From: Veillonella sp. T11011-6
Lineage (GTDB): Bacteria; Bacillota; Negativicutes; Veillonellales; Veillonellaceae
Reading direction: 5' to 3'
DNA length: 64,000 nucleotides
NCBI RefSeq assembly: GCF_002959755.1
Contig: NZ_PPCW01000004.1
Coordinates: forward strand, 62,001 to 126,000
Shown here: piece after piece, positions 53,337 through 64,000 of the stretch
How positions within the stretch are numbered: position 1 is the first letter of the stretch
How the letters are laid out: each line of letters starts with the position of its first letter
Notes under the pieces: generated by a model
The model's database searches: none
Told to the model about the DNA's origin: nothing
Seen by the model: the letters and a program-made list of their open reading frames with translations, nothing else
Made by a program: the position numbers and the translations under genes

Positions 53337-53723
53337 TTACCAAACGTATGCGATTACTTCGCCACCAAGACCTTCTTTACGAGCTTGTTTGTCGCTCATA
53401 ACGCCTTTGGATGTAGAAATAACTGCGATACCCAAACCACCAAGTACACGAGGAAGTTCTTCCTTTTTCGCGTAAACACGTAAACCAGGTTTGGAAATAC
53501 GTTTAATTCCTGTAATAACTTTTTCGTTATTGGAACCATATTTCAAAGTTACTTTTAAAGTGTTTTCTTCTTTTTCTACGTTCTTTACGAAACCTTCTTG
53601 TAAAAGGATGTCAAGAACAGCTGCTTTCATTCTAGATGCAGGAATGTTTACCGTTTCATGAAGTGCAGCATTTGCATTACGGATGCGCGTAAGCATATCC
53701 GCGATAGGATCGGTCATTACCAT
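53337..53723 (-). CDS. rpsH: 30S ribosomal protein S8
   Basis: S8 binds central 16S rRNA and controls the spc operon in some bacteria. The 128-residue protein has [32 protein letters not shown] and the C-terminal [20 protein letters not shown]. The ATG at 53723 lies ten bases after AGGAGG; another ATG two codons later is possible. Confidence 0.97.
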   Translation of the reverse strand: MVMTDPIADMLTRIRNANAALHETVNIPASRMKAAVLDILLQEGFVKNVEKEENTLKVTLKYGSNNEKVITGIKRISKPGLRVYAKKEELPRVLGGLGIAVISTSKGVMSDKQARKEGLGGEVIAYVW

Positions 53724-53750
53724 AATCTAAAAACCTCCTCTCGTCTAATA

Positions 53751-54020
53751 TTACCAGCTGGCTTTTTTAACACCAGGAATTTGTCCTTTGTACGCCAATT
53801 CACGGAACGCAATACGGCTGATACCGAATTTGCGCATATAGCCGTGAGGACGACCAGTTAAGTTGCAACGGTTGTGTAAGCGTGTTGGGGATGCGTTTGC
53901 TGGTAATTTGGACAAGCCTTCATAATCACCTGCTGCTTTTAACGCTGCACGTTTAGCTGCATATTTTTCAACGATTTTAGCGCGTTTCTTTTCGCGTTCA
54001 ATCATAGATTTTTTAGCCAT
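53751..54020 (-). CDS. rpsN: 30S ribosomal protein S14, long zinc-independent form
   Basis: S14 sits in the 30S head. The 89-residue protein reads [17 protein letters not shown] and ends with [20 protein letters not shown]. It has one cysteine ([11 protein letters not shown]) and lacks the CxxC pairs, so it is the long zinc-independent type. Most Firmicutes have the 61-residue zinc type in this operon position. It lies 16 bases after rplE. Confidence 0.96.
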   Translation of the reverse strand: MAKKSMIEREKKRAKIVEKYAAKRAALKAAGDYEGLSKLPANASPTRLHNRCNLTGRPHGYMRKFGISRIAFRELAYKGQIPGVKKASW

Positions 54021-54036
54021 CTATATGTTCCTCCTA

Positions 54037-54576
54037 TTATTTTTCAAAAGGCATACCGAATTGAGTCAACAATTCACGAGCTTCTTCATCTGTTTTAGCA
54101 GTTGTTACTACGATGATATCCATACCAGTAACACGTTCTACTTGATCATATTCGATCTCAGGGAAGATGAGCTGTTCTTTAAGACCCAAAGCGTAGTTAC
54201 CACGGCCATCAAATGCTGTTGCGCTGATACCGCGGAAGTCACGTACACGAGGTAATGCCGCATTGATCAATTTGTCGAGGAATTCATACATGCGTTCGCC
54301 ACGAAGAGTAACTTTTGTACCCAACGCCATACCTTCACGAACTTTAAAGTTCGCAATGGATTTTTTTGCTTTTGTGATTACAGGTTTTTGACCAGCGATG
54401 ATAGTCAAATCATTAACTGCTGCTTCCAATGCTTTTGCATTGCCTACTGCATCACCAACGCCGATGTTGATAACGATTTTTTCCAATTTAGGGATTTCCA
54501 TAACGTTGCCGTATTGGAATTTTTCTTGCAAACTCTTTTTAATTTCAGAGTTGTATTGTTCAAATAAACGAGACAT
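54037..54576 (-). CDS. rplE: 50S ribosomal protein L5
   Basis: L5 binds 5S rRNA and the P-site tRNA. The 179-residue protein has [40 protein letters not shown] and [18 protein letters not shown]. It lies 23 bases after rplX. Confidence 0.97.
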   Translation of the reverse strand: MSRLFEQYNSEIKKSLQEKFQYGNVMEIPKLEKIVINIGVGDAVGNAKALEAAVNDLTIIAGQKPVITKAKKSIANFKVREGMALGTKVTLRGERMYEFLDKLINAALPRVRDFRGISATAFDGRGNYALGLKEQLIFPEIEYDQVERVTGMDIIVVTTAKTDEEARELLTQFGMPFEK

Positions 54577-54599
54577 TTATTTAGCTCCTCCTTTCCTGA

Positions 54600-54920
54600 T
54601 TATTTAAGTACTGTACCAGATTTAACTGTAGCGCGAACGAATTTACCGTCTTTGCCTTCAACTTTTTTGATACGAGTAGCTGTTTTAGTTTCTGGGTCAA
54701 CAACCATTACGTTAGAAACATGGATACCAGCTTCTTTAGTAACGATGCCGCCTTGTGGGTTAGCTTGAGAAGGTTTTGTGTGACGTTTTACAGTGTTAAC
54801 GCCTTCAACAAATACGCGTTCTTTTTTAGGTTCAGTAGCAATTACTGTACCTTGCTTACCTTTATCTTTACCGGAGATAACAACAACTGTATCGCCTTTT
54901 TTGATTTGTAGTTTAGCCAT
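54600..54920 (-). CDS. rplX: 50S ribosomal protein L24
   Basis: L24 starts 50S assembly. The 106-residue protein begins with a KOW motif ([20 protein letters not shown]), followed by [20 protein letters not shown] and [15 protein letters not shown]. It lies 18 bases after rplN. Confidence 0.97.
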   Translation of the reverse strand: MAKLQIKKGDTVVVISGKDKGKQGTVIATEPKKERVFVEGVNTVKRHTKPSQANPQGGIVTKEAGIHVSNVMVVDPETKTATRIKKVEGKDGKFVRATVKSGTVLK

Positions 54921-54938
54921 ATGCTGCGTTCCTCCTTC

Positions 54939-55307
54939 TTATAATACTTCTGGAGCCAAGGAAACAATTTTCATGAAGTCTTTTTCACGAAGTTCTCTTG
55001 CTACAGGTCCGAAAATACGAGTACCACGAGGGGTTTTATCGTCTTTAATTACTACTGCTGCGTTTTCATCGAAACGGATATAGGAACCGTCTTGACGGCG
55101 GATACCTTTTTTAGAACGAACAATAACAGCTTTGACTACGTCGCCTTTCTTGACAACGCCACCGGGTGATGCATCTTTTACAGAAGCAACGATTACGTCA
55201 CCGATATTGCCGAATTTGCGATAAGAACCGCCCATGACTTGGATACACATAATACGTTTTGCACCAGTGTTGTCGGCAACATTCAAAATTGTTTGTTGCT
55301 GGATCAT
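54939..55307 (-). CDS. rplN: 50S ribosomal protein L14
   Basis: The 122-residue protein starts [19 protein letters not shown], with [35 protein letters not shown] and [16 protein letters not shown]14 lies at the subunit interface. It follows rpsQ by 24 bases. Confidence 0.97.
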   Translation of the reverse strand: MIQQQTILNVADNTGAKRIMCIQVMGGSYRKFGNIGDVIVASVKDASPGGVVKKGDVVKAVIVRSKKGIRRQDGSYIRFDENAAVVIKDDKTPRGTRIFGPVARELREKDFMKIVSLAPEVL

Positions 55308-55331
55308 CGTCTATTCCTCCTTACATCACTC

Positions 55332-55592
55332 TTATTTTTGTCTTTCAAGAATTTCAACAACTCTCCAACATTTATCTTTAGAAAGTGGACGAGTTTCTAC
55401 AATTTTAACTGTATCGCCAATTTGGCACTCATTGTTTTCATCATGAGCTTTGAAGCGTTTAGTGCTAACCATTGGCTTGTTATATAATGCGTGAGGTACT
55501 TTACGTTCTACAGCAACAACAACAGTTTTATTCATTTTGTCGCTAACAACTTTACCTACGCGGACTTTACGTACGTTTCTTTCTTCTGCCAC
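55332..55592 (-). CDS. rpsQ: 30S ribosomal protein S17
   Basis: S17 binds 16S rRNA early. The protein is 86 residues from a GTG at 55590-55592 ([19 protein letters not shown]) placed nine bases after AAAGGAGG. A TTG at 55613 would read through that site. Motifs include [18 protein letters not shown] and [17 protein letters not shown]. It lies 39 bases after rpmC. Confidence 0.95.
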   Translation of the reverse strand: MAEERNVRKVRVGKVVSDKMNKTVVVAVERKVPHALYNKPMVSTKRFKAHDENNECQIGDTVKIVETRPLSKDKCWRVVEILERQK

Positions 55593-55631
55593 GATTTTAA
55601 GCCTCCTTTTCAACCTTTAACAAATCTGTTA

Positions 55632-55835
55632 TTATGCGTTTTCAGATTTAAGTTCAACTTCACGTTGTACAGTTTTAATACGAGCGATTGTCTTCTTAAC
55701 TTCACGAATGCGCATAGGATTTTCTAATTGACCTGTTGCAAGCTGAAAACGGAGGTTAAATAACTCTTCCTTAAGACCGGAAACTTTTTGTTCCATTTCG
55801 GCAGCGCTCATATTGCGAATGTCATTAACCTTCAT
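55632..55835 (-). CDS. rpmC: 50S ribosomal protein L29
   Basis: The 67-residue protein reads [20 protein letters not shown] and [20 protein letters not shown], ending in [18 protein letters not shown]. It is a helical hairpin near the tunnel exit. Its start overlaps the rplP stop by 11 bases. Confidence 0.96.
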   Translation of the reverse strand: MKVNDIRNMSAAEMEQKVSGLKEELFNLRFQLATGQLENPMRIREVKKTIARIKTVQREVELKSENA

Positions 55836-56262
55836 TTACGTCACCACCCAATTCTTTACCCTTAACAACAAATTTGCATTTGATTGGAAGTTTATGGCTT
55901 GCAAGACGCATAGCTTCACGAGCTGTAGCTTCTGGCACACCGTCCATTTCAAACATTACACGACCTGGTTTAACTACTGCTACCCAGTATTCAGGAGAAC
56001 CTTTACCGGAACCCATACGAGTACCAGCTGGTTTAGCTGTGATTGGTTTGTCAGGGAAAATTTTAATCCATACTTTACCACCACGTTTGATATAACGAGT
56101 CATAGCAATACGGGCAGCTTCGATTTGACGGTTAGTGATCCAAGATGGTTCGCATGCTACCAAGCCGAACTCACCATGAGACACTGTATTACCGCGCATA
56201 GCACGACCTTTCATACGGCCGCGGAATTGCTTACGATGTTTTACGCGCTTTGGAATAAGCAT
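55825..56262 (-). CDS. rplP: 50S ribosomal protein L16
   Basis: L16 sits by the A-site tRNA elbow. The 145-residue protein has [40 protein letters not shown] and [21 protein letters not shown]. Its ATG shares one base with the rpsC stop and its end overlaps rpmC by 11 bases. Confidence 0.97.
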   Translation of the reverse strand: MLIPKRVKHRKQFRGRMKGRAMRGNTVSHGEFGLVACEPSWITNRQIEAARIAMTRYIKRGGKVWIKIFPDKPITAKPAGTRMGSGKGSPEYWVAVVKPGRVMFEMDGVPEATAREAMRLASHKLPIKCKFVVKGKELGGDVNEG

Positions 56263-56927
56263 TACTTGCCACCTTCTTCCTTCTTAGCAGGTTGTTTTGC
56301 TTCTGGCAAAACTTCACCTTTGTAAATCCATACTTTAATGCCGATACAACCATATGTTGTATGAGCTTCAGCAGTACCGTAGTCGATGTCTGCACGAAGT
56401 GTATGCAAAGGAATAGAACCTTCACGGTAGGATTCGCTACGAGCGATTTCAGCGCCGCCAAGACGACCGCTTACCATGATTTTAATACCTTTTGCACCTA
56501 AGCGCATTGTACGACCTACAGCTTGTTTCATTGCACGACGGAAACCAATACGGCGTTCCAATTGGCTAGCAATGTTTTCTGCAACCAAGATTGCATCCAT
56601 GTCTGCTTGTTTAATTTCTGCGATGTTAACGTCCACTTGTTTGTCAGTGAAACGAGTCATTGCTTTTTTGATATCTTCGATACCAGCACCACCACGACCG
56701 ATAACCATACCTGGTTTTGCAGTGTGGATAGTCAATTTAATACGTTTATTTGTACGCTCGATTTCAATGCGGGAAATACCAGCAATGAAAAGGGTTTCTT
56801 TCAAGAAGTTACGAATTTTTACGTCTTCATGAAGATTAGCAGCGAAATCTTTATCTGCATACCATTTTGCGTCCCAATCTTTTACGATACCGACACGCAA
56901 ACCGTGTGGATTAACTTTTTGACCCAC
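56262..56927 (-). CDS. rpsC: 30S ribosomal protein S3
   Basis: S3 lines the mRNA entry. The 221-residue protein begins [20 protein letters not shown], has a KH domain near 60-90 ([18 protein letters not shown]) and the C-terminal [18 protein letters not shown], ending in a lysine-rich tail. It lies 16 bases after rplV. Confidence 0.97.
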   Translation of the reverse strand: MGQKVNPHGLRVGIVKDWDAKWYADKDFAANLHEDVKIRNFLKETLFIAGISRIEIERTNKRIKLTIHTAKPGMVIGRGGAGIEDIKKAMTRFTDKQVDVNIAEIKQADMDAILVAENIASQLERRIGFRRAMKQAVGRTMRLGAKGIKIMVSGRLGGAEIARSESYREGSIPLHTLRADIDYGTAEAHTTYGCIGIKVWIYKGEVLPEAKQPAKKEEGGK

Positions 56928-56943
56928 TCTGTTTCCCTCCTTC

Positions 56944-57279
56944 TTAAGCTCTTTCTTTAACTACTACTGTTACATGGCTAGTGCGTTTCAAAATTTTGAA
57001 AGCTTGACCACGGGAACGAGGATGAATGCGTTTTAATGTAGGGCCTTGATCAACGAAGATCTCGGATACGTAAAGATTGTCAACATTCATATCGAAATTA
57101 TGTTCAGCGTTTGCGATTGCAGAACGCATAACTTTTTCTACTACATCAGCGCCAACTTTCGGAGTGAACTTCAAGATGGCAAATGCTTCGCCGATGTTTT
57201 TACCGCGCACTAAATCTGCAACGATACGGATTTTACGAGGCGCGATTCGGATATGTCTAGCGATTGCTTTTGCTTCCAT
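56944..57279 (-). CDS. rplV: 50S ribosomal protein L22
   Basis: L22 lines the peptide exit tunnel, where its loop contacts macrolides. The 111-residue protein has [40 protein letters not shown] and [20 protein letters not shown]. It lies 13 bases after rpsS. Confidence 0.97.
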   Translation of the reverse strand: MEAKAIARHIRIAPRKIRIVADLVRGKNIGEAFAILKFTPKVGADVVEKVMRSAIANAEHNFDMNVDNLYVSEIFVDQGPTLKRIHPRSRGQAFKILKRTSHVTVVVKERA

Positions 57280-57292
57280 GTATTATTTCCTC

Positions 57293-57574
57293 CTATTTTT
57301 TGCCTGTAGATTTTTCGTCCTTACCATGACCTTTAAAAGTACGTGTAGGAGCGAACTCACCTAATTTATGACCTACCATATCTTCTGTAATGAATACAGG
57401 TACATGTTTGCGACCATCATGCACAGCAATTGTGTGGCCTACAAAACTTGGGATAATAGTAGAGGCACGGGACCAGGTTTTTACAACTTTCTTTTCGTTA
57501 GTTTCGTTTAAAGCTTCAACTTTCTTAAGCAAATGATCTGCTACGAAAGGGCCTTTTTTAATAGATCTGGACAC
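57293..57574 (-). CDS. rpsS: 30S ribosomal protein S19
   Basis: The 93-residue protein begins [20 protein letters not shown], with [20 protein letters not shown] and [17 protein letters not shown]. It pairs with S13 in the 30S head. It lies 23 bases after rplB. Confidence 0.97.
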   Translation of the reverse strand: MSRSIKKGPFVADHLLKKVEALNETNEKKVVKTWSRASTIIPSFVGHTIAVHDGRKHVPVFITEDMVGHKLGEFAPTRTFKGHGKDEKSTGKK

Positions 57575-57597
57575 TATTTTATCTCCTTTCCTTTATC

Positions 57598-58428
57598 CTA
57601 TTTTGTACGACGTTTAATGATTAAGCTGTTAGAAGCTTTTTTCTTGTCGCGAGTTTTAACACCATGTGCTGGTTTGCCCCAAGGTGTAACAGGATGTTTA
57701 CGACCAACAGGAGATTTACCTTCACCACCACCATGTGGATGGTCACAAGGGTTCATTACAACACCACGGTTGCCAGGGCGAACGCCCATCCAACGATGAC
57801 GACCAGCTTTACCAATTACAAGGTTGCTGTGGTCAGCGTTACCAACAACACCTACTGTTGCACGGCACTCTTGACGAACACGACGCATTTCACCAGATGG
57901 TAAACGAAGAATAGCATAGCCATTATCTTTACCCATCAATTGAGCAGATGTACCAGCGGAACGAACGATTTGGCCACCTTTACCGATTTTCAATTCGATA
58001 TTATGGATTTGTGTACCGTCTGGAATATTAGCCAATGGTAAGCAGTTACCAGGTTTAATATCGGACTCAGGACCGGAGAATACAACGTCACCAACTTTTA
58101 GACCGTTAGGAGCTAAAATGTAGCGTTTTTCACCATCAGCGTAGTTAAGCAAAGCGATACGAGAAGAACGGTTAGGATCATACTCGATTGTTGCTACTTT
58201 AGCTGGAATATTATCTTTAGTACGTTTGAAGTCAATAATACGATATTGACGTTTATGACCGCCACCTTGGTGACGAACTGTCATTTTACCAGTATTGTTA
58301 CGACCACCTTTTTGAGAAATCTTAGCTAGCAAAGATTTTTCTGGTTTGCTTGCTGTGATTTCGTCGAAGGCGGATACTGTCATAAACCGGCGACCAGCGG
58401 AGTACGGTTTAAATGATTTAATTGCCAT
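57598..58428 (-). CDS. rplB: 50S ribosomal protein L2
   Basis: L2 is needed for peptidyl transferase function and subunit joining. The 276-residue protein has [39 protein letters not shown], and the C-terminal [20 protein letters not shown] with the essential histidine. It lies 26 bases after rplW. Confidence 0.98.
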   Translation of the reverse strand: MAIKSFKPYSAGRRFMTVSAFDEITASKPEKSLLAKISQKGGRNNTGKMTVRHQGGGHKRQYRIIDFKRTKDNIPAKVATIEYDPNRSSRIALLNYADGEKRYILAPNGLKVGDVVFSGPESDIKPGNCLPLANIPDGTQIHNIELKIGKGGQIVRSAGTSAQLMGKDNGYAILRLPSGEMRRVRQECRATVGVVGNADHSNLVIGKAGRHRWMGVRPGNRGVVMNPCDHPHGGGEGKSPVGRKHPVTPWGKPAHGVKTRDKKKASNSLIIKRRTK

Positions 58429-58454
58429 TAGTGGGCCTCCTTACAACTAGACTC

Positions 58455-58739
58455 TTAGACACCTTCAAAGAATTCAATGGACTCGCCAGCTTTTAAAGTA
58501 ACGATAGCTTTTTTGTAATCGCTACGTTTACCTTGTGTACGACCCATGCGTTTAGTTTTACCTAAAACGCGAATAGTAGCTACTTTTTCTACTTTTACAT
58601 TGAAGATTTTTTCAACTGCTTGACGGATTTGCACTTTATTTGCAGTCAAAGGCACACGGAAAGTGTATTTGCCTTCTTCCATAAGCATAGTGGATTTTTC
58701 GGTAATAACCGGGCGGATTAGTACATCATGTAATTGCAT
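58455..58739 (-). CDS. rplW: 50S ribosomal protein L23
   Basis: L23 lies at the tunnel exit and docks trigger factor and SRP. The 94-residue protein has [39 protein letters not shown] and [19 protein letters not shown]. Its ATG shares one base with the rplD stop. Confidence 0.97.
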   Translation of the reverse strand: MQLHDVLIRPVITEKSTMLMEEGKYTFRVPLTANKVQIRQAVEKIFNVKVEKVATIRVLGKTKRMGRTQGKRSDYKKAIVTLKAGESIEFFEGV

Positions 58740-59362
58740 TATCCAAGTACCTCCTCGATTTTTGCGACAGCACCTTTAGTAATTAAGAGCTTATCGTAAT
58801 GAAGAAGATCGAAAATGTTCATACCTTCGCAAGCCAATGCTTTAACACCTTGGATGTTGCGAGCGGAACGTTCAACATTTACATCACCTTCAGTGATGAA
58901 CAATACTTTTGCATCACCAACGTTGAAGCTATTGATAATGTTCAACACTTCTTTAGTTTTAGGAGCTGCTAATGTGATTTCTTCCAAAACGTATAATTCG
59001 CTATTATTCACTTTATCGCTAAGAGCAGATTTAACTGCTAAACGTCTAGCCTTACGAGGCATAGCTTTGTAATAGCTGCGAGGTTGTGGACCAAATGTAG
59101 TACCGCCACCAATCCAGATTGGGGAACGGCTGGAACCGGAACGTGCACGACCAGTACCTTTTTGTTTCCAAGGTTTGCGGCCACCGCCACGAACCATACC
59201 TCTAGTTTTTGTTGCATGTGTGCCGAGACGTTCGTTAGATAATTGACGAACTACGGCTTGATGCATTACGGCTTCGTTAACTTCAACGCCGAATACTGCA
59301 TCGTTTAACTGTATTTCACCGACTTTAACGCCGGATTGATTATATGTTGCTACTGTAGGCAT
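58739..59362 (-). CDS. rplD: 50S ribosomal protein L4
   Basis: L4 lines the exit tunnel and can regulate the S10 operon in some bacteria. The 207-residue protein has [20 protein letters not shown] and [20 protein letters not shown], the extended loop, and [20 protein letters not shown] near the end. It lies 26 bases after rplC and overlaps rplW by one base. Confidence 0.97.
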   Translation of the reverse strand: MPTVATYNQSGVKVGEIQLNDAVFGVEVNEAVMHQAVVRQLSNERLGTHATKTRGMVRGGGRKPWKQKGTGRARSGSSRSPIWIGGGTTFGPQPRSYYKAMPRKARRLAVKSALSDKVNNSELYVLEEITLAAPKTKEVLNIINSFNVGDAKVLFITEGDVNVERSARNIQGVKALACEGMNIFDLLHYDKLLITKGAVAKIEEVLG

Positions 59363-59388
59363 TACATAATCCTCCTTTCGACAAATGA

Positions 59389-60030
59389 TTATTTAACAGG
59401 TTTAACCGTGTTGCGAACCATAACCAAGCTACCTTTAGCGCCTGGGATACCACCTTTAACCAATAAAAGGTTACGTTCAGCATCAACTTTCACAACGGAT
59501 AAGCGTTGTACGGTAACTCTGTAACCACCCATTTGTCCAGGGAGTTTTTTACCTTTGTATACCTTACCGCCGCCACCGGAGATCATAGGACCGATGGAAC
59601 CAGGTTCACGGTGAGATTTGGAACCATGAGTTTCAGGACCACGGGAGAAGTTATGGCGTTTAATTGTGCCAGCAAAACCCTTACCTTTACCTGTACCCAC
59701 TACGTCCACCAATTCACCTTCTGCGAAGATATCAGCTGCCAGAGTTTGGCCTACTGTGTAGTCAGCTGCATTAGCTACGCGAACTTCGCGAAGATATTTA
59801 ACTGGAGCTACGCCAGCTTTGTCGAACTGACCTTTTACAGGTTTTGTTAAATGTTTTTCTTTAATGGAACCGTAACCAATTTGTACTGCTTCGTAGCCGT
59901 CTGTTTCAACAGTCTTAACGCGCACTACAACGCTTGGGGTAGTTTCCACTACTGTTACAGGAACTAATTGGCCTTCTGCTGTGAAGACTTGAGTCATTCC
60001 TAATTTTTTACCCAAAATAGCTTTAGACAT
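59389..60030 (-). CDS. rplC: 50S ribosomal protein L3
   Basis: L3 starts 50S assembly near the peptidyl transferase centre. The 213-residue protein has MSKAILGKKLGMTQVFTAEG, GTGKGKGFAGTIKRHNFSRG and PGSIGPMISGGGGKVYKGKK (an unusual four-glycine stretch), and YRVTVQRLSVVKVDAERNLL. It lies 12 bases after rpsJ. Confidence 0.97.
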   Translation of the reverse strand: MSKAILGKKLGMTQVFTAEGQLVPVTVVETTPSVVVRVKTVETDGYEAVQIGYGSIKEKHLTKPVKGQFDKAGVAPVKYLREVRVANAADYTVGQTLAADIFAEGELVDVVGTGKGKGFAGTIKRHNFSRGPETHGSKSHREPGSIGPMISGGGGKVYKGKKLPGQMGGYRVTVQRLSVVKVDAERNLLLVKGGIPGAKGSLVMVRNTVKPVK

Positions 60031-60042
60031 TATCGCACCTCC

Positions 60043-60354
60043 TTATAGTTTTATTTCAATAGATACACCAGCTGGTAAATCTAAACGAGTGATAGCATCT
60101 ACTGTTTTCGAATTTGGTTCAAGAATATCGATTAAGCGTTTATGTGTACGCATTTCGAATTGTTCACGAGAATCTTTATTTACGTGTACAGAACGAAGAA
60201 TTGTGAAGATATTCTTTTCTGTTGGCAATGGAATCGGACCAGATACCATAGCGCCATTTCTTTTTGCAGTGTCTACGATCTTAGCAGCGCTTTGATCGAG
60301 AGCTTTGTGGTCGTATGCCTTAAGGCGAATACGGATTTTTTGCTGTTTAGCCAT
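60043..60354 (-). CDS. rpsJ: 30S ribosomal protein S10
   Basis: S10 is part of the 30S head and, as NusE, also acts in antitermination. The 103-residue protein has [40 protein letters not shown] and [18 protein letters not shown]. It starts the S10 cluster, 180 bases after tuf. Confidence 0.98.
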   Translation of the reverse strand: MAKQQKIRIRLKAYDHKALDQSAAKIVDTAKRNGAMVSGPIPLPTEKNIFTILRSVHVNKDSREQFEMRTHKRLIDILEPNSKTVDAITRLDLPAGVSIEIKL

Positions 60355-60457
60355 TATTAATAATTCCTCCTGTCGTCCATTTCGTGAATGGGCTGCTCCA
60401 TAGAAATTCTCCTCCGCAGAGGCAACCTTCTACTTCATAGTTTAAAAACACAACACT

Positions 60458-60479
60458 AGAGCGGCATTACTGCCGCTCT
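60458..60479 (-). terminator. Hairpin between tuf and rpsJ (weak terminator or attenuator)
   Basis: Nine perfect GC-rich pairs (60458-60466, 60471-60479) with a TTAC loop. A T-run comes only about 12 bases later on the minus strand, so termination may be partial. A second hairpin (60497-60502 with 60517-60522) lies nearer tuf, and a small CCTC/GAGG hairpin near 60411-60422 lies just before rpsJ. Confidence 0.45.
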
Positions 60480-60534
60480 GAATGCTGCATGTATTGTGCT
60501 CAACGCATCACTACGATGAGCATAAAAGGTTAAA

Positions 60535-61722
60535 TTAACCTTCGATTTCAGTTACAACGCCAGCGCCTACTGTATGGCCACCTTCGCGGATCGCGAAGCG
60601 AAGACCTTCTTCGATAGCGATTGGAGTGATCAATTCGATGTTCATTGTTACGTTATCGCCAGGCATACACATTTCTACACCGTCTGGAAGGTTTACAACA
60701 CCTGTTACGTCTGTTGTACGGAAGTAGAATTGTGGACGGTAGTTGGAGAAGAATGGAGTATGACGGCCACCTTCTTCTTTAGTCAATACGTAAACTTCTG
60801 CTTTGAATTTTGTGTGTGGTTTGATGGAACCTGGTTTAGCCAATACTTGACCACGTTCGATGTCTTTACGGTCAACACCACGAAGCAACGCACCTACGTT
60901 GTCACCTGCTACTGCAGAGTCCAAAGTTTTGCGGAACATTTCAAGACCAGTTACTACGTATTGTTCAGCTTTTTCTTTCAAGCCTACAACTTCTACTGTG
61001 TCGCCTACGTTTACTTGACCACGTTCAACACGGCCAGTTGCTACTGTACCACGACCAGTGATTGTGAATACGTCTTCCACAGGCATCAAGAAAGGTTTGT
61101 CAGTATCACGAACTGGAGTTGGGATGTAGGAGTCTACAGCTTCCATCAATTCGTCGATTTTAGCTACATATTGAGCATCGCCTTCCAAAGCTTTCAACGC
61201 AGAACCTACAACGATAGGTACTTCGTCGCCAGGAAATTCGTAGGAAGAAAGAAGTTCACGAACTTCCATTTCTACCAATTCAATCAATTCTTCGTCGTCA
61301 ACCATGTCAGCTTTGTTCAAGAATACTACGATTGCAGGAACACCAACTTGGCGAGCCAACAAGATGTGTTCGCGAGTTTGAGGCATAGGGCCGTCAGCTG
61401 CGGAACATACCAAGATAGCGCCGTCCATTTGAGCTGCACCAGTGATCATGTTTTTAACATAGTCAGCATGGCCTGGGCAGTCAACGTGTGCATAGTGACG
61501 GTTAGCAGTTTCATACTCAACGTGTGCAGTGTTGATTGTGATACCACGTTCACGTTCTTCTGGAGCTTTATCGATCATGCTGTAATCTTGGAAATCAGCT
61601 TGGCCTTTTTCTGCCAATACTTTAGTGATTGCAGCAGTCAAAGTAGTTTTACCATGGTCAACGTGACCGATTGTACCGATGTTAACATGCGGTTTCGTAC
61701 GTTCAAATTTTTCTTTTGCCAT
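60535..61722 (-). CDS. tuf: Translation elongation factor Tu
   Basis: EF-Tu delivers aminoacyl-tRNA to the ribosome. The 395-residue GTPase has [20 protein letters not shown] (G1), the switch [34 protein letters not shown] (G3) and [20 protein letters not shown] (G4). Domains 2 and 3 follow, ending [10 protein letters not shown]. It lies 50 bases after fusA in the str operon, the usual order. Confidence 0.98.
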   Translation of the reverse strand: MAKEKFERTKPHVNIGTIGHVDHGKTTLTAAITKVLAEKGQADFQDYSMIDKAPEERERGITINTAHVEYETANRHYAHVDCPGHADYVKNMITGAAQMDGAILVCSAADGPMPQTREHILLARQVGVPAIVVFLNKADMVDDEELIELVEMEVRELLSSYEFPGDEVPIVVGSALKALEGDAQYVAKIDELMEAVDSYIPTPVRDTDKPFLMPVEDVFTITGRGTVATGRVERGQVNVGDTVEVVGLKEKAEQYVVTGLEMFRKTLDSAVAGDNVGALLRGVDRKDIERGQVLAKPGSIKPHTKFKAEVYVLTKEEGGRHTPFFSNYRPQFYFRTTDVTGVVNLPDGVEMCMPGDNVTMNIELITPIAIEEGLRFAIREGGHTVGAGVVTEIEG

Positions 61723-61772
61723 TTTAAATTATCCTCCGAGGAAAATAGTAATTCTATTAATCTAATGTAAGA

Positions 61773-63848
61773 TTAACCGTTTTTCTTTGCTTGAATTTCT
61801 TCAGCAATTTTCTTAGGAACTTCTTCGTAATGATCGAATGTCATGGAGTAGTTACCGCGACCTTGAGTTTTGGAACGAAGGTCTGTTGCGTAACCGAACA
61901 TTTCGCTCAATGGAACATATGCTTTGATATGTTGGTTACCATTACGAGCTTCCATGCCGTCCATGCGACCACGACGGGAGTTCAAGTCACCGATAACGTC
62001 GCCCATGTATTCTTCAGGAACGTCTACTTCTACGGACATATATGGTTCAAGCAATGCAGGATCTGCTTTGCGAGCACCTTCTTTAAAGCCCATGGAACCA
62101 GCGATTTTGAAGGCCATTTCATTGGAGTCAACGTCATGGTAGGAGCCGTCAAATACGATAACTTTGATGTCAACCATTGGATAACCAGCGATAACACCGG
62201 ATTCCATAGCTTCTTTAACACCATTTTCAACAGGTCCGATGTATTCACGAGGAATTGCACCACCTACGACCTTATTTTCAAATTCGAAGCCAGCACCTGG
62301 TTCTTGAGGAATTAATTCCAACCAGCAGTGACCATATTGACCACGACCACCAGATTGACGAACGAATTTACCTTCAGCTTTAACAGCTTTACGGATAGTT
62401 TCGCGATAAGCTACTTGAGGTTTACCTACGTTACATTCTACTTTGAATTCACGGTTCATACGGTCAACGATGATATCCAAGTGAAGTTCGCCCATACCGG
62501 AGATAATAGTTTGACCTGTTTCTTCATCAGTACGAACTTTGAAAGTAGGATCTTCTTCTGCCAAACGAGCAAGAGCTGTACCCATTTTTTCTTGGTCAGC
62601 TTTTGTTTTAGGTTCAACAGCAACGGAGATAACTGGTTCAGGGAACTCCATGGATTCAAGAATTACAGGATTCTTTTCATCACAAAGAGTATCACCAGTA
62701 GTAGTATCTTTCAAGCCTACAGCTGCAGCGATGTCGCCAGCGTAAACCATGTCGATTTCTTTACGAGTGTTAGCGTGCATTTGAAGAATACGGCCAATAC
62801 GTTCTTTCTTACCTTTTGTGGAGTTGAAAACGTAGGAACCGGATTCCAATGTACCGGAGTACACACGGAAGAACGCTAATTTACCAACATAAGGGTCAGC
62901 CATGATTTTGAATGCCAATGCGGAGAATGGCTCTTCATCGGAAGAAGGACGAGTTGTTTCTTCTTCAGTACCAGGAACTACACCTTTAATAGCTGGAATG
63001 TCGATAGGAGCTGGCATGTAATCTACAACAGCATCCAACAACATTTGTACACCTTTGTTTTTGTAGGAAGAACCACAAAGAACTGGGAACAATTGGTTAG
63101 CGATAACCGCTTTACGCAATGCTGTTTTCAATTCTTCGATGGAGATTTCTTCACCTTCCAAATATTTCATCATGATATCATCATCAGTTTCAGCGATAGC
63201 ATCAATCATCATTTCGCGACGAGCTTCAGCTACTTCTTGATATTCTGCTGGGATATCAGTGATTTCATATTCTTTACCGTCATCGGATTTGTAAATTTCC
63301 GCTTTCATAGTCATCAAATCGATGATGCCTTCGAAAGTATCTTCAGCGCCGATTGGCACTTGGATAGCTACGGAATTTGCACCCAAACGGGATTTCATCA
63401 TATCAACTACGTTGAAGAAGTCAGCACCTACTGTATCCATCTTATTTACATAAGCGATACGAGGTACGCCGTAGTTAGATGCTTGACGCCATACTGTTTC
63501 GGATTGAGGTTCAACGCCACCTTTAGCACTGAACACCGCTACGGAGCCATCAAGTACACGTAGAGAACGTTCTACTTCTACAGTAAAGTCAACGTGACCA
63601 GGAGTATCGATGATATTGATACGATGATCTTTCCAGTGACATGTTGTCGCCGCAGAAGTGATTGTGATACCACGTTCTTGTTCTTGCGCCATCCAGTCCA
63701 TCGTAGCAGCACCTTCATGTACTTCGCCGATTTTGTGAACAATACCTGTATAGTAGAGGATACGTTCTGTAGTTGTTGTTTTACCAGCATCGATGTGAGC
63801 CATGATACCGATATTACGAGTTTTTGCTAGGGAAAACTCTCTTGCCAC
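61773..63848 (-). CDS. fusA: Translation elongation factor G
   Basis: EF-G moves tRNAs and mRNA through the ribosome. The protein is 691 residues from the GTG at 63846-63848 ([20 protein letters not shown]), eight bases after AGAGG; a GTG three codons earlier sits on that site. Motifs are [19 protein letters not shown] (G1), [14 protein letters not shown] (G2), [20 protein letters not shown] (G3) and [11 protein letters not shown] (G4), with the C-terminal domains complete. Confidence 0.97.
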   Translation of the reverse strand: MAREFSLAKTRNIGIMAHIDAGKTTTTERILYYTGIVHKIGEVHEGAATMDWMAQEQERGITITSAATTCHWKDHRINIIDTPGHVDFTVEVERSLRVLDGSVAVFSAKGGVEPQSETVWRQASNYGVPRIAYVNKMDTVGADFFNVVDMMKSRLGANSVAIQVPIGAEDTFEGIIDLMTMKAEIYKSDDGKEYEITDIPAEYQEVAEARREMMIDAIAETDDDIMMKYLEGEEISIEELKTALRKAVIANQLFPVLCGSSYKNKGVQMLLDAVVDYMPAPIDIPAIKGVVPGTEEETTRPSSDEEPFSALAFKIMADPYVGKLAFFRVYSGTLESGSYVFNSTKGKKERIGRILQMHANTRKEIDMVYAGDIAAAVGLKDTTTGDTLCDEKNPVILESMEFPEPVISVAVEPKTKADQEKMGTALARLAEEDPTFKVRTDEETGQTIISGMGELHLDIIVDRMNREFKVECNVGKPQVAYRETIRKAVKAEGKFVRQSGGRGQYGHCWLELIPQEPGAGFEFENKVVGGAIPREYIGPVENGVKEAMESGVIAGYPMVDIKVIVFDGSYHDVDSNEMAFKIAGSMGFKEGARKADPALLEPYMSVEVDVPEEYMGDVIGDLNSRRGRMDGMEARNGNQHIKAYVPLSEMFGYATDLRSKTQGRGNYSMTFDHYEEVPKKIAEEIQAKKNG

Positions 63849-63863
63849 AGTTGTCACCTCTTA

Positions 63864-64000
<137 letters not shown>

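Noticed and set aside
60574-61770. A 398-codon open frame opposite tuf
   Set aside because: It is the exact antisense of tuf, made of phenylalanine-, threonine- and cysteine-rich low-meaning sequence, without a ribosome site; typical of a shadow of a highly biased gene.

Overview
The window is low-GC DNA from a diderm Firmicute of the class Negativicutes, most likely a Veillonella. The support is indirect: Firmicute gene order (ylm/sepF cluster, S10-spc-alpha ribosomal operon running into ecfA1-ecfA2-ecfT-truA), strong Shine-Dalgarno sites, low-GC codon use, and metabolism fitting a corrinoid-making anaerobe (uroporphyrinogen III/siroheme operon, two adjacent CobT-family enzymes, a ferredoxin-linked 2-oxoacid oxidoreductase, a dicarboxylate-type transporter). 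Nearly everything is on the minus strand; only a LysR regulator and a YnfA-type membrane protein are on the plus strand. No prophage, insertion sequence, CRISPR array or rRNA gene was seen.

Layout in coordinate order. 1-7.4 kb: an XRE regulator, then a tetrapyrrole operon read right to left (precorrin-2 dehydrogenase, hemA, hemC, cobA-hemD fusion, hemB, hemL). It makes uroporphyrinogen III and directs it to precorrin-2/siroheme/corrinoids; no hemE or later heme gene is present. 7.5-13.1 kb: a ylm-type cluster (radical SAM protein, pgeF/ylmD, yggS/ylmE, sepF, proC, ylmH). 13.2-15.0 kb: a DUF421/DUF3290 membrane pair and an unknown anchored protein. 15.2-22.6 kb: branched-chain amino acid genes (ilvD, ilvA, ilvB, ilvN, a lone ABC ATPase, ilvC) with an attenuator-like leader and an unlisted 43-residue membrane ORF ahead of ilvD. 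22.9-27.2 kb: a DASS-family transporter preceded by a hexanucleotide repeat tract, a cupin, a metal-binding protein, tatA, 6-phosphogluconolactonase and a crotonase-fold protein. 27.4-29.1 kb: rpsI, rplM and rpsD, away from the main ribosomal operon. 29.4-30.8 kb: lysR and ynfA on the plus strand. 30.8-31.6 kb: nine tRNA genes in a tandemly duplicated block with two strong promoters.

31.8-34.0 kb holds two translationally coupled CobT-family genes that resemble the ArsA/ArsB pair used to attach phenolic lower ligands to cobamides. They connect functionally with the tetrapyrrole operon. 34.1-42.0 kb: tyrA, a MATE exporter, a LemA protein with a 616-residue unknown membrane partner, four 28-bp degenerate tandem repeats, and korB/korA. 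42.3-64.0 kb: truA, ecfT, ecfA2, ecfA1, then the alpha, spc, S10 and str ribosomal genes through to a truncated rpsG at the window edge.

The observations most worth following up are the repeat tract before the DASS transporter, the CobT pair with one lost catalytic glutamate, the 28-bp tandem repeats before the LemA operon, the ilvD leader with its small ORFs, and the perfectly duplicated tRNA block. Starts were chosen by Shine-Dalgarno spacing, and several differ from the longest possible reading frame. All functional calls rest on recognition of families and motifs by eye; no database search was run.
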